Shown here: one piece after another, positions 6,037-13,590 of the stretch
Layout: each line of letters starts with the position of its first letter
Position numbering within the stretch: position 1 is the stretch's first letter
Assembly: GCA_046760785.1 (NCBI GenBank)
Contig: JBHIET010000085.1
Coordinates: 1 to 13,640 of the forward strand
Direction of reading: 5' to 3'
Length of the DNA stretch: 13,640 bases
DNA from: JBHIET01 sp046760785
Lineage (GTDB): Bacteria; Chloroflexota; Anaerolineae; B4-G1
Made by a program: the position numbers and the translations under genes
Notes under the pieces: generated by a model
What the model saw: the letters and a program-made list of their open reading frames with translations, nothing else
Database searches by the model: none
Told to the model about the DNA's origin: nothing

Positions 6037-6551
6037 GTAAGTTCAGTCCAGAGCGGTTCAAAGAGGTGGCCTTCTTACCCGAAAATGGCCTGATGGACCG
6101 CAAATCCCAGTTGTACCGGGTATACGGGCGGAACATTCTGAAGTCCAGAGCTGACTTGATCAAGGATATGATCGCCCTGGCGAACACGGCAAGACGCCGG
6201 GGGAAGCCGGCTTATTTGTTCTTCGGTGTTCAAGATAAGCCATTCTCTGGAGCGGGGGACCCATTGCCCGGTATTGACGGACAATATAGTCGCCCCACTA
6301 AACCCCAAGACTGGGACACTCTCACCATAGAGGAACAACAAGAGCGCGTCGGACGGGACTATCAGAAAATCATCGCAGACTACGTCACACCGCCTATGGA
6401 TTTCGAATACCTGTGGGGATATGTGGATGGCAAACTGGTGAGTTATATCCTCATCGAATACAACCCTCACGAGCATCCCTTCGAAGTCAAGAAGAAGGTT
6501 GCAAGCAAAAAAAGATCTACCTCAAACAAGGGGATTGCTGGCAACGGATAG
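6033..6551 (+). CDS. AlbA_2 (Schlafen-like) domain, N-terminal part of a frameshifted AlbA_2-NACHT protein
   Basis: The frame starts at ATG 6033, which overlaps the cas10 stop as ATGA; AAAGGA sits 9 bases before it, so it is coupled to cas10. It runs 172 residues. Residues 18-70 look like an AlbA_2 domain: DRKSQLYRVYG, then DMIALANTARRRGKPAYLFFGV (45-66). Such domains occur in Schlafen-like and putative DNA-binding regulators. The domain's end (HPFEVKKKVASKK, then the expected KIYLKQGDCWQRIGES) is cut by a frame change at a run of seven A (6507-6513). Everything after residue 159 in this frame is out-of-frame tail. One more A would join it to the following NACHT frame as a 625-residue protein. 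G+C is visibly lower (about half) than in the csm genes, which suggests separate acquisition. Confidence 0.75.
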   Translation: MSKFSPERFKEVAFLPENGLMDRKSQLYRVYGRNILKSRADLIKDMIALANTARRRGKPAYLFFGVQDKPFSGAGDPLPGIDGQYSRPTKPQDWDTLTIEEQQERVGRDYQKIIADYVTPPMDFEYLWGYVDGKLVSYILIEYNPHEHPFEVKKKVASKKRSTSNKGIAGNG

Positions 6552-7909
6552 GGGAGTCCAACAACCTGGTTCCTCCTCACGAGAAACGATACCTGTACCG
6601 ATATGATGACACACCCTACATAGCCAGGGATGCATGGGAAACCCATGTCAAGCGGTGTATAGATGCCTATCAGCCTGACCTTGATCCTGAGATACCTCTT
6701 GAGATGTCGGCAGTTTCGACTCCAGAGTTGGAACGAATCGACTGGAACAAGCAGATCAGCCAATGGATAGATTATCAAGCCCATCCCATAGTCTTGCTAA
6801 CCGGAGGGCCTGGAACGGGCAAGACAACAACCCTCCGACAGACAATGTACTGGCTCTCTTCCAACCTGTTGGCGAACCTGGAGGCAATTCACGCCGAGGA
6901 GCAGCCGAGCGAACCGGTTCCAGTCTACGTGGACCTAAACGAACGCAGCTTTGCCAGCAGTGAAGCGTTCGAACAAGAGCTCGTATCCAGACTTGACGAG
7001 TTCGGGCACCTTGAACTGCGGACACATCCTCGCCCCTACACTATCTTTGAGCGAGGAGGGCAGAGGTTTGTCATACTGGCCGACGGCATAGATGAAATCG
7101 AATCGACCAACGCTAGCCAGACAAAGGCCGCGATTCGAAGCACAATAGACTCCAGTCCACCCACGATGCAGTTCATTGTGACAGGGCGTACCGTAGGAAT
7201 GCCCACTTCCTGGTTGAATCGGTACCCGGCCTTCTGGATTGAACCGGTAGAACGTCCGAAACTATATGAATTCCTAGACGGTACGCTTGAGGTTAGCAGT
7301 GAGGCTAGGGATTTCCTTGCCCAAGACTATGAATTGCTTCAGCTAGTCAGTTCGCCTCTAGCTATGAACTCCTTCAAAGAACGCTGGCAGCAATGGGAAA
7401 AGGAACAGCGAGAATATCAACAACAACGCATCCAGGGAGATATCACAGCATATCCCCATCAGCCGACTGTTGCGGAGATCATTCAGACGGTCTTGACAAA
7501 GCTTCTGTACCATGATCTCGAAAAAGGCACCATAGATGATGAAAGTATGTTGTACGAGCGGTTAACACGTCTCGGAAGACTTGCACTATGGCTAAAGATT
7601 CATGATCAGGAAACGACGTCTGTGAATCAGGCTAGAGGGATCTTGGAAGGAGCTACCTATGGATATGGCCTGCGACTGAACCTTCTGAGAGACGAAGGTG
7701 GACGAGTATGCTTCGAGAACTCCTTGCTCTTTGACTACTTCGCGGTCTATCGACTGAAGGAGCTCTTGGAGCATAGCGCTGGGGTATCTCCTATGACTTG
7801 GGAAAGGTGTGGACAGATGCTAGGCACACTAATCACAGACCTACTTCCGCTTTTGATCGACGGCTATGTGCGCTCTCAGCCAGACATGGCTGAATTGACG
7901 GCCGCCTAA
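6413..7909 (+). CDS. NACHT-type STAND NTPase, C-terminal part of a frameshifted AlbA_2-NACHT protein
   Basis: The open frame begins at 6413, but protein-like sequence starts only at about 6506, where it continues the AlbA_2 domain (KKIYLKQGDCWQRIGESNN). Numbered on the joined protein, a P-loop GGPGTGKTT lies at 258-266 and a NACHT-style Walker B VILADGIDEIE at 347-357, followed by FIVTGR (sensor region). The C-terminal helical part ends with CFENSLLFDYFAVYRLKELL, matching the F.H..LQEYFAA-like segment common after NACHT domains. No LRR, TPR or other sensor repeats follow. NACHT proteins are switch ATPases widespread in anti-phage defence. If the frames are not joined, the only other useful start is ATG 6704, which has no clear ribosome binding site. 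The gene sits between cas10 and csm2, 44 bases before csm2. Confidence 0.78.
   Translation: MGICGWQTGELYPHRIQPSRASLRSQEEGCKQKKIYLKQGDCWQRIGESNNLVPPHEKRYLYRYDDTPYIARDAWETHVKRCIDAYQPDLDPEIPLEMSAVSTPELERIDWNKQISQWIDYQAHPIVLLTGGPGTGKTTTLRQTMYWLSSNLLANLEAIHAEEQPSEPVPVYVDLNERSFASSEAFEQELVSRLDEFGHLELRTHPRPYTIFERGGQRFVILADGIDEIESTNASQTKAAIRSTIDSSPPTMQFIVTGRTVGMPTSWLNRYPAFWIEPVERPKLYEFLDGTLEVSSEARDFLAQDYELLQLVSSPLAMNSFKERWQQWEKEQREYQQQRIQGDITAYPHQPTVAEIIQTVLTKLLYHDLEKGTIDDESMLYERLTRLGRLALWLKIHDQETTSVNQARGILEGATYGYGLRLNLLRDEGGRVCFENSLLFDYFAVYRLKELLEHSAGVSPMTWERCGQMLGTLITDLLPLLIDGYVRSQPDMAELTAA
6507..6514 (+). other. A7 tract at the frame junction of the AlbA_2-NACHT gene
   Basis: Seven A followed by G. 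The AlbA_2 frame reads AAA AAA AGA and the NACHT frame reads CAA AAA AAG. A -1 slip, or one extra A in the transcript, joins SKK to KIYLKQG with no loss of domain residues. This may be an assembly or replication indel in a homopolymer, a phase-variable switch, or transcriptional slippage. Confidence 0.7.
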
Positions 7910-7953
7910 TCAAAGTCCGAGATAATGTTGATTGAAGAGAAAGGAGCAGGAAA

Positions 7954-8340
7954 ATGAGTATCACTAACCTACGATCCATCATTGTCGATGGCAATGCCGA
8001 GGTGACAGTCAAGCAGGCCGAGGTACTGGGTAGGGACCTGGCCCGGCAGTTGACCACCAACCAGATCCGCAACATCTTTGGCACGGTACGGCGCATCGAG
8101 ATGAACTGGCCTGAGAACGCCAGTGAGGAGCAGGCGCGCCGGGCCCAGCGCGAGCTGCTGCTGCTCAAGCCCAAGATGGCCTACCAGGCCAAGCGCGAGC
8201 GTGGCCAAGGCGTGCAGACACTCGTCAATGTTCTCACGGACGCCATTGACCTGGTCGGCAAGGACCGCACGAGGTTCCAGTATTTCGTTGATTTCTTCGA
8301 GGCCATCCTGGCCTATCACAAGGCCCATGGCGGCAATTAG
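7954..8340 (+). CDS. csm2: Csm2, small subunit of type III-A effector
   Basis: A 128-residue, mostly helical and strongly charged protein. It carries the Csm2 signature LTTNQIRNIFGTVRRIE at 34-50, LLLLKPKMAYQAKRE in the middle, and LTDAIDLVGKDRTRFQ followed by FVDFFEAILAYHKAHGG at the C-terminus. Length is typical of the family. Several copies line the crRNA-target filament opposite Csm3 and help hold the target RNA. The start has AAAGGAG about 8-10 bases upstream. It resumes the high-G+C operon after the AlbA_2-NACHT insert, and its stop is 11 bases before csm3, with AGGAGG starting at the last base of its stop codon. Confidence 0.95.
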   Translation: MSITNLRSIIVDGNAEVTVKQAEVLGRDLARQLTTNQIRNIFGTVRRIEMNWPENASEEQARRAQRELLLLKPKMAYQAKRERGQGVQTLVNVLTDAIDLVGKDRTRFQYFVDFFEAILAYHKAHGGN

Positions 8341-8351
8341 GAGGTGTAGCA

Positions 8352-9146
8352 ATGACCAAGATAGCCAATCTCTACGGACGTGTGTTCATCGAGTGTGAGA
8401 TCGAGACCAAGACCGGCCTGCACATCGGCGGAGCCGAAAGCGCGCTGGCCATTGGCGGCGTGGATAACGTCATCATCCGCGACCCGCTCTCCGGCCGACC
8501 CTACGTCCCCGGCTCCTCCCTCAAGGGCAAGATGCGCTCCCAGATGGAAAAGTTCCACGGCCTGCCCCAGAACCGGCGCATCGGCCAGGTGACCATTCAC
8601 ACCTGCGACAAAGACGCCGACTACGCCGGCTGCATCGTCTGCCACGTCTACGGCGTGCCCGGCGAGATGGACTTTTCCACCTCCACCCGCCTGGTCGTGC
8701 GCGACGTGCAACTGACCGAGGATAGCGCCGAGGCGCTGGACAAGGCCAAGACCGACCTGCCCTTCAGCGAGGTCAAGTGGGAGGCGGCCATTGATCGCGT
8801 CACCTCGGCGGCTACACCGCGTCAGATGGAGCGCGTGCCCGCCGGAGCCGTCTTTGGCCCCGCCGAGATGGTCTACTCCGTCTACGAGGCCGCCGATCTC
8901 GACCGCTTCGCCAACGTCGTCGAGGGTATGCAGCTCCTGGAGGACGACTACCTGGGTGGCTCCGGTTCGCGGGGATCGGGCAAGGTCGCGTTCCGCAACA
9001 TCAAGGTGTCTGCCAAGGCGCGTGGGCGCTATCGCTTGCCCAAGGAGTACGAGCGGACGTTCGACACACTGGACGACCTGGCCGCGACGCTACCCGATGT
9101 CCTGGCCTGGATCAAGAAGGACGGTGTGCCCGTCCAGGAGGGCTGA
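8352..9146 (+). CDS. csm3: Csm3, backbone RAMP subunit and target-RNA endonuclease
   Basis: A 264-residue Cas7-type RAMP protein. The catalytic aspartate used by Csm3 for target RNA cutting at 6-nucleotide spacing is present in IGGVDNVIIRDP (D38). The lid and crRNA-binding motif PYVPGSSLKGKMRS follows at 50-63. A cysteine/histidine cluster HTCDKDADYAGCIVCHVYG (about 87-105) fits the zinc site of the family. Near the C-terminus is the glycine-rich GGSGSRGSGKVAF loop. AGGAGG precedes the ATG and just one base separates its stop from the csm4 start. Nothing is missing, so crRNA-guided RNA cleavage should work. Confidence 0.96.
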   Translation: MTKIANLYGRVFIECEIETKTGLHIGGAESALAIGGVDNVIIRDPLSGRPYVPGSSLKGKMRSQMEKFHGLPQNRRIGQVTIHTCDKDADYAGCIVCHVYGVPGEMDFSTSTRLVVRDVQLTEDSAEALDKAKTDLPFSEVKWEAAIDRVTSAATPRQMERVPAGAVFGPAEMVYSVYEAADLDRFANVVEGMQLLEDDYLGGSGSRGSGKVAFRNIKVSAKARGRYRLPKEYERTFDTLDDLAATLPDVLAWIKKDGVPVQEG

Positions 9147-9147
9147 T

Positions 9148-10227
9148 ATGGCCCAATGGACGACCTATCGTTTGGAACCCAGGCCGGGCGCGGGCTTCCA
9201 CTTTGGGCTGCGCGGGCTGGCGGAGGAGAGCTCAGGTACCCACTACCCTTCGGACACCCTCTTCGCCGCGCTGGTCACCGTGCTGGCCGAGGTAGAAGGG
9301 CCGGAGGCGGTAGAAGAGTTCGCCGCGCCTTTCGCCGCAGGGCAGCCCCCCTTCCTGCTCACATCCGCTTTTCCACGCGCCGCCGACCTGCCGCTGCTCC
9401 CGATGCCCTTCGTCCGCGTCAACCTGACCGAAAAGCCGGGCCAGCGCAAGCTGCTCAAGCGGCTGCGCTACGTCTCGCCGGTCATCTTTAACCGCATCCT
9501 CGACGGAGGGCCGATGGACGCCTACGCCGACGACGAAGGGGGAAAAGGAGCTTTCCTCCAGGGTGGCAGGGTGTGGATTGCGGCCGAGGAGATTGAAAAA
9601 CTGCCCGAGACTTGGAAGCGGGATCGCTTGCGGGCGCAAAAGGTGTGGAAGTCAAAATCGGTGGACCGCGTCGCCGTGGACCGCGTCACCTCCGCCTCCA
9701 CCGTGTACCGCACCGGGCGCACGGTGTACGCCCCCGGCTGTGGCCTGTGGTTTGGCGTGCGGTGGGCCGGCGAGCCTGACCCGGCGTGGCAAACCCAATT
9801 GGAGACGCTGCTGGCGCACCTGAGCGACGTGGGCATCGGCGGCGAGCGCTCCGTGGGTTATGGCCAGTTCACGCCGTACACGGTCCCCCTGGCGCTCGAC
9901 CTGCCGGAAGCAACGCCGGACGGCCCCACGCTGACCCTGTCGCGCTACCTGCCCCGTCAAGAAGAACTGCCGGACGCGCTGCGCGGCAAGCAGGCTGCCT
10001 ATCGCCTGGTGACGATACCGGGCTGGCTCAGCGCCCCCGGCAGGAAATCCCAGCGCCGCCGGCAGGTGCGTATGCTGGTGGAAGGGGCTGTCTTCCGGCC
10101 CGTGGGCCCGGGGCCGTGGGGCCGCATGGCCGACGCCCGGCCCGCCGGATGGGAGGGCCATCCCATCTACCGCTACGGCTACGCCTGCCCCGTCGGCGTG
10201 CGGCCACAGGAGGTGCACGATGCCTGA
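9148..10227 (+). CDS. csm4: Csm4, Cas5-like RAMP subunit
   Basis: A 359-residue RAMP protein that in type III-A complexes binds the 5' handle of the crRNA and joins Csm3 to Cas10. Features: an N-terminal RAMP strand (YRLEPRPGAGFHFGLRG), HYPSDTLFAAL at about 32-42 as in other Csm4 proteins, a VDRVTSASTVYRTG segment, and the glycine-rich loop GIGGERSVGYGQF at 229-241. The C-terminal third repeats a RAMP-like layout. The same frame is open further upstream (from 8791), but that part overlaps csm3; ATG 9148 is right after the csm3 stop and begins the family-like sequence. Its last 8 bases overlap csm5. Confidence 0.93.
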   Translation: MAQWTTYRLEPRPGAGFHFGLRGLAEESSGTHYPSDTLFAALVTVLAEVEGPEAVEEFAAPFAAGQPPFLLTSAFPRAADLPLLPMPFVRVNLTEKPGQRKLLKRLRYVSPVIFNRILDGGPMDAYADDEGGKGAFLQGGRVWIAAEEIEKLPETWKRDRLRAQKVWKSKSVDRVAVDRVTSASTVYRTGRTVYAPGCGLWFGVRWAGEPDPAWQTQLETLLAHLSDVGIGGERSVGYGQFTPYTVPLALDLPEATPDGPTLTLSRYLPRQEELPDALRGKQAAYRLVTIPGWLSAPGRKSQRRRQVRMLVEGAVFRPVGPGPWGRMADARPAGWEGHPIYRYGYACPVGVRPQEVHDA

Positions 10228-11314
10228 GATCAGCCGACACTACACGCTCAACCTGATGACTCTCAGCCCCCTGCACGTCGGCAGCGGGCGGGAGCTGCTA
10301 CGCGACTACGACTACGTCGTGTATCACGGCCGCACCTGGCGCATAGACGAGGATGCGCTGCTCGACGCCGCGTTGGGCGACGAACCGTTCGACGAGACGC
10401 TGCTGCGCCGCCCCGCCGCCGAGTTGCTCCGGCCATCCGACTTTCAACCCGAATCCGCGCTCTTCCGCTACGTCGTCAAAGGGACGCCCCGTTCCAGGGA
10501 GAAAGGCGCGCGGCTGCGCGAGCAGATCAAGGACGGGTTCGACCGGCCCTACCTGCCCGGCTCCTCGCTCAAGGGCGCATTCCGCACCGCGCTCTTTGAC
10601 TGGGCGCTGGCCCAGAACCCCAAGGCGCTCGACACCCGCCGCCTGAAGGATAGCCGCAAGTGGGCCGCCCAACCCATCGAGCGGGCCGTGCTGGGGCGCG
10701 ATCCCAACCACGATCTGCTGCGGGCGTTGCACGTCTCCGATAGCGACCCCCTCGACGCCAACGCATCCCTTTCCATCGAGAACGCGCAGGTGCTCACCGG
10801 CGGCAAGCCGGGGCCGCCCATTGAGGTGGAGGCCTTGCGGCCCGAAATCCGGCTGCGCAGCACCGTCAAACTTGATCTCTCCCTTTTCACCCCCCAGGCC
10901 GAGCGAAAACTCCACCTGGGCGAAAAGCGCGCCTGGCTGGAGGACCTGATGGGTGTCTGCCGGGCGCGGGTGGCTCCCATCCTGGCCGCCGAACGGGAGT
11001 GGTTCACACGCCGCTATCCCCATTCGCCCGTCGTCCGGTTCTACGCCCAGTTATACGACCTGGTGGAGGGGATGCGCGACGAGCGTTGCCTGATCCAGGT
11101 CGGCTGGGGAGGTGGGTGGCTCAACAAGACCGTCGGCTCGCGCCTGGACGACCGCCGGCGGGAGGAGGTCATCCGCCGCTATCGGCTGGCGCGGGGCAAA
11201 CGCCAGAGGGGCGATCCCTTCCCCAGGAGCCGCCGCGTCGTGCTCGACAGACAGGGCCGCCCCATCGCCCCCCTGGGTTGGCTGCTGGTGGAGATGAAAC
11301 CGGAGGCGACGTGA
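10220..11314 (+). CDS. csm5: Csm5, capping RAMP subunit
   Basis: A 364-residue RAMP protein that caps the 3' end of the Csm filament and takes part in crRNA maturation. It opens with LNLMTLSPLHVGSGRELL, typical of Csm5, and carries the RAMP motif YLPGSSLKGAFRTAL at 111-125. The C-terminal half is basic, with RRYRLARGKRQRG and VGWGGGWLNKT (GWGGG at about 293-297, as expected near the end of Csm5). AGGAGG lies just before its ATG inside csm4. Its stop TGA shares one base with the csm6 start (TGATG), so translation is coupled. Confidence 0.94.
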   Translation: MPEISRHYTLNLMTLSPLHVGSGRELLRDYDYVVYHGRTWRIDEDALLDAALGDEPFDETLLRRPAAELLRPSDFQPESALFRYVVKGTPRSREKGARLREQIKDGFDRPYLPGSSLKGAFRTALFDWALAQNPKALDTRRLKDSRKWAAQPIERAVLGRDPNHDLLRALHVSDSDPLDANASLSIENAQVLTGGKPGPPIEVEALRPEIRLRSTVKLDLSLFTPQAERKLHLGEKRAWLEDLMGVCRARVAPILAAEREWFTRRYPHSPVVRFYAQLYDLVEGMRDERCLIQVGWGGGWLNKTVGSRLDDRRREEVIRRYRLARGKRQRGDPFPRSRRVVLDRQGRPIAPLGWLLVEMKPEAT

Positions 11315-12843
11315 TGGACGAGCCAAAAGCGTTCTTCCTGGCCAATGTGGGCAACAACGATGTCTACTTATCCGACCACTCGCTGCTGCCGGAGCCCCTG
11401 CGGGGGCGACCTCCGGCCCGTAAGTTGGGCGACGAACTGCTATCTGACTACGGGCGTTACGCGCAGGCCATCGAACTGCCCCTCATCGGCGTCTCGCTCC
11501 GCTGGCTGCTGGAGCACGAGAGGGTTCCCCCGCAGCAACTCTACGTGCACCTCTTTGCCTCCGACCAACCCGCTCCGCCCGTCACATCGGAGGGAGAGTG
11601 GCTCAAGGATTCCGAACCCTTTGCCAAGATCGTCAAGCGTTACCTGATAGATGGCGGCCTGGAATGGATGGCCGAGGTCGAGTGCGAGGGCAAGCTCCAC
11701 AAGGAACAACGACGGTTGCGGTTGCCCAAACGTCAGGTGGATATCCATATCATCCCCGGCAACCCGGCCGACTACAAGAACACCCATGACTATTTCAGCC
11801 GGGAATTACCCCGGCTGGCGGAACGGGTCAGCGAGGAGGACGTGGTGTACATAGAGGTGACCGGTGGCACGCCGGCGATGACCTCCATGATGATCGTTGC
11901 CGGCGTGGGCGTCTTCGGCCGGCGAACCCACACGCTCTACGTGGCGCGCGGCGCCGACCGGCCCTACCGCGTCGGCATCGGGCGGCGGCTCTTTTCCCGG
12001 CGCGCCCGCGCCGAACTGCGCGTCCACCTCGACCTGTACGCCTACGCCGTGGCACGCGCCGTATTGGAGACCGAAGGGGAGTTGGTCACACCGGATGCCG
12101 AGCGCCGGGCCCTCCTGAGAGCCTTGCTGAACTATGCCGACCGTCGCCTGGCCTTCGATTTCGACCGCGCCCGGGACGCGCTCTATGAAGCCCACCAGTA
12201 CGCCGCCGGCGAGGTCCAATCCCGGGTGCAAGGCTGGCAGAACGAGTTGCGTGGTCAAGACCAAGCCGCTCTCCTGGCCGAACTCGTCCACAGCGCCTGT
12301 ATCAAATACCGACTGGGTGACTATGCCGACTTTACACAGCGGCTGTTCCGCTTCCAGGAAGCCAGCTTCCGAGTCCTGGCCGAGCGCATGGGTATGCGCT
12401 ACAAAGACAAAGATAGCGACGAATACGTTGACCCAACCTGGATAGATGAAGTGGAGGGTTTGCGTGATTTCCTGGCGGACTATACACCCCCCCACAGCGA
12501 GCAGCGGTACCGGCCGGTGCGCACCGACGTCTCCCTCAACCGCGTCAGCCTGGGCGCCATCGTGGACTGCTTCGTCCGGCACGACCCGAAGTGGGCCGCG
12601 CTCCGACCTGTGGTCATTGACATCCACCGGCTCTCGGCCGTCGCCGCGCTGCGCAACAAGGGACTGGCCGGGCACGGCTTCCAGGGCATCGGTAAGGAGG
12701 ATCTCGACCGGGCCTTTGGCAAAGACGCCGACCAGATCGTCCCCTTCCTGGAGCAAATCTACACCGGCCTGTTCGATCATCCCGTGGGTCCCGATCCGTA
12801 CGAAACCGTCAACGCGCTGATCTGCGAACGGCTGGCCCTGTGA
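11314..12843 (+). CDS. csm6: Csm6-type CARF-HEPN ribonuclease
   Basis: A 509-residue protein, somewhat longer than typical Csm6 (about 400-450). Residues 1 to about 215 form a CARF domain, starting FFLANVGNNDVYL and carrying VYIEVTGGTPAMTSMMIV with TGGT at 183-186. A long helical middle leads to a C-terminal HEPN domain with the catalytic pattern R447-NKGLAG-H454 (R-x6-H). Binding of cyclic oligoadenylate to the CARF domain should switch on non-specific RNA cutting by the HEPN dimer. The same frame is open from 10999, but that part overlaps csm5 and is not family-like; ATG 11314 is the coupled start (TGATG). The 27-base gap to the next gene carries a GGAGG site. Confidence 0.9.
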   Translation: MDEPKAFFLANVGNNDVYLSDHSLLPEPLRGRPPARKLGDELLSDYGRYAQAIELPLIGVSLRWLLEHERVPPQQLYVHLFASDQPAPPVTSEGEWLKDSEPFAKIVKRYLIDGGLEWMAEVECEGKLHKEQRRLRLPKRQVDIHIIPGNPADYKNTHDYFSRELPRLAERVSEEDVVYIEVTGGTPAMTSMMIVAGVGVFGRRTHTLYVARGADRPYRVGIGRRLFSRRARAELRVHLDLYAYAVARAVLETEGELVTPDAERRALLRALLNYADRRLAFDFDRARDALYEAHQYAAGEVQSRVQGWQNELRGQDQAALLAELVHSACIKYRLGDYADFTQRLFRFQEASFRVLAERMGMRYKDKDSDEYVDPTWIDEVEGLRDFLADYTPPHSEQRYRPVRTDVSLNRVSLGAIVDCFVRHDPKWAALRPVVIDIHRLSAVAALRNKGLAGHGFQGIGKEDLDRAFGKDADQIVPFLEQIYTGLFDHPVGPDPYETVNALICERLAL

Positions 12844-12870
12844 ACCACATCGCAGTGGAGGAATAGCTCT

Positions 12871-13590
12871 ATGGGAGCCTTGATCAATCGCCTGCGCCAT
12901 CACCGCAATCTAGTGCTGGTCTTTGTCTCCGGTCTGTTGGTACCACTGGTGACGGAGCTATCCGGCAGTTGGCTACAGGCCACCTTCGGGCAGACGCCGG
13001 GCCGTTTGATGCAACTGCTGGCCATCGGTGTGGCGCTCGCCGTGGGCTTGTGGGTCTTGTACCGGGTGTTGGGCGCAGGGGAACCGCTGGAGCTGGTGCC
13101 CGAGGAGGCGCGCCCACCCCGTTTCCCCGGTCTGATTGTGCTCGTGGGGCCGGGACGCAAAGGGGCCAATCGCGACGAGCTGTCCCACAACGCGGCCATC
13201 GAATACCACCTCTCGCAGGAGGAGGCCGGCGGCGAGCCGCTGCGGGTCTGTTGGCTCATCGCTACAGCCGGCGTAACGGGCTCCGTACCCGTCGCCCGGG
13301 CAGTGCGTCAGCGATATGGCGACCGGTGCGAGCTGATCATTCGAGAACTGGCCAACCCCTTCGACCTGGAGGACGCCTACGAGCTTGTTCGGCGTATCTA
13401 CGCGCAGGAGGCGGTCGAGCACGGGCTCTCCCCTGCCCAGGTCATCGCCGACTTTACCGGCGGCACCAAGCCGATGTCGGCAGGGATGGTGCTGGCCTGC
13501 CGCGATCGCTGGCCGATGCAGTATATGACCGGGGGCCGGGAGGAGATCGCCTCCGTGCCGGTCTTTGTCCGTTTTTCCAAAACTGGATAG
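12871..13590 (+). CDS. Membrane-anchored CARF protein (Cam1-like layout)
   Basis: A 239-residue protein. The N-terminal 66 residues hold two hydrophobic segments, about 13-31 (LVLVFVSGLLVPLV) and 44-66 (LMQLLAIGVALAVGLWVLY). The rest is a CARF domain: LIVLVGPGRKGANRDELSHN as first strand and loop, and ADFTGGTKPMSAGMVLAC with TGGTK at 196-200 as the ligand-binding signature. There is no HEPN, nuclease or protease domain. Small transmembrane-CARF effectors such as Cam1 respond to cyclic tetra-adenylate by depolarising the membrane; a similar role is likely, though Cam1 is described with one helix and this one appears to have two. GGAGG lies about 9 bases before the ATG. The stop codon lies inside the right repeat arm, so the C-terminus may be native or slightly trimmed. 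Confidence 0.82.
   Translation: MGALINRLRHHRNLVLVFVSGLLVPLVTELSGSWLQATFGQTPGRLMQLLAIGVALAVGLWVLYRVLGAGEPLELVPEEARPPRFPGLIVLVGPGRKGANRDELSHNAAIEYHLSQEEAGGEPLRVCWLIATAGVTGSVPVARAVRQRYGDRCELIIRELANPFDLEDAYELVRRIYAQEAVEHGLSPAQVIADFTGGTKPMSAGMVLACRDRWPMQYMTGGREEIASVPVFVRFSKTG

Noticed and set aside
6506..6514. Canonical -1 programmed frameshift heptamer A AAA AAG at the AlbA_2/NACHT junction
   Set aside because: The bases are present, but AAA AAG are codons of the downstream frame, not the upstream one. Slippage from the upstream frame would use C AAA AAA, with a mismatch in the P site. A run-length indel or transcriptional slippage explains the join better.
11806..12903. Long minus-strand open frame (365 codons) opposite csm6
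   Set aside because: It is a shadow of high third-position G+C in csm6. It has no family-like motifs and covers the Csm6 CARF and HEPN motifs on the other strand.
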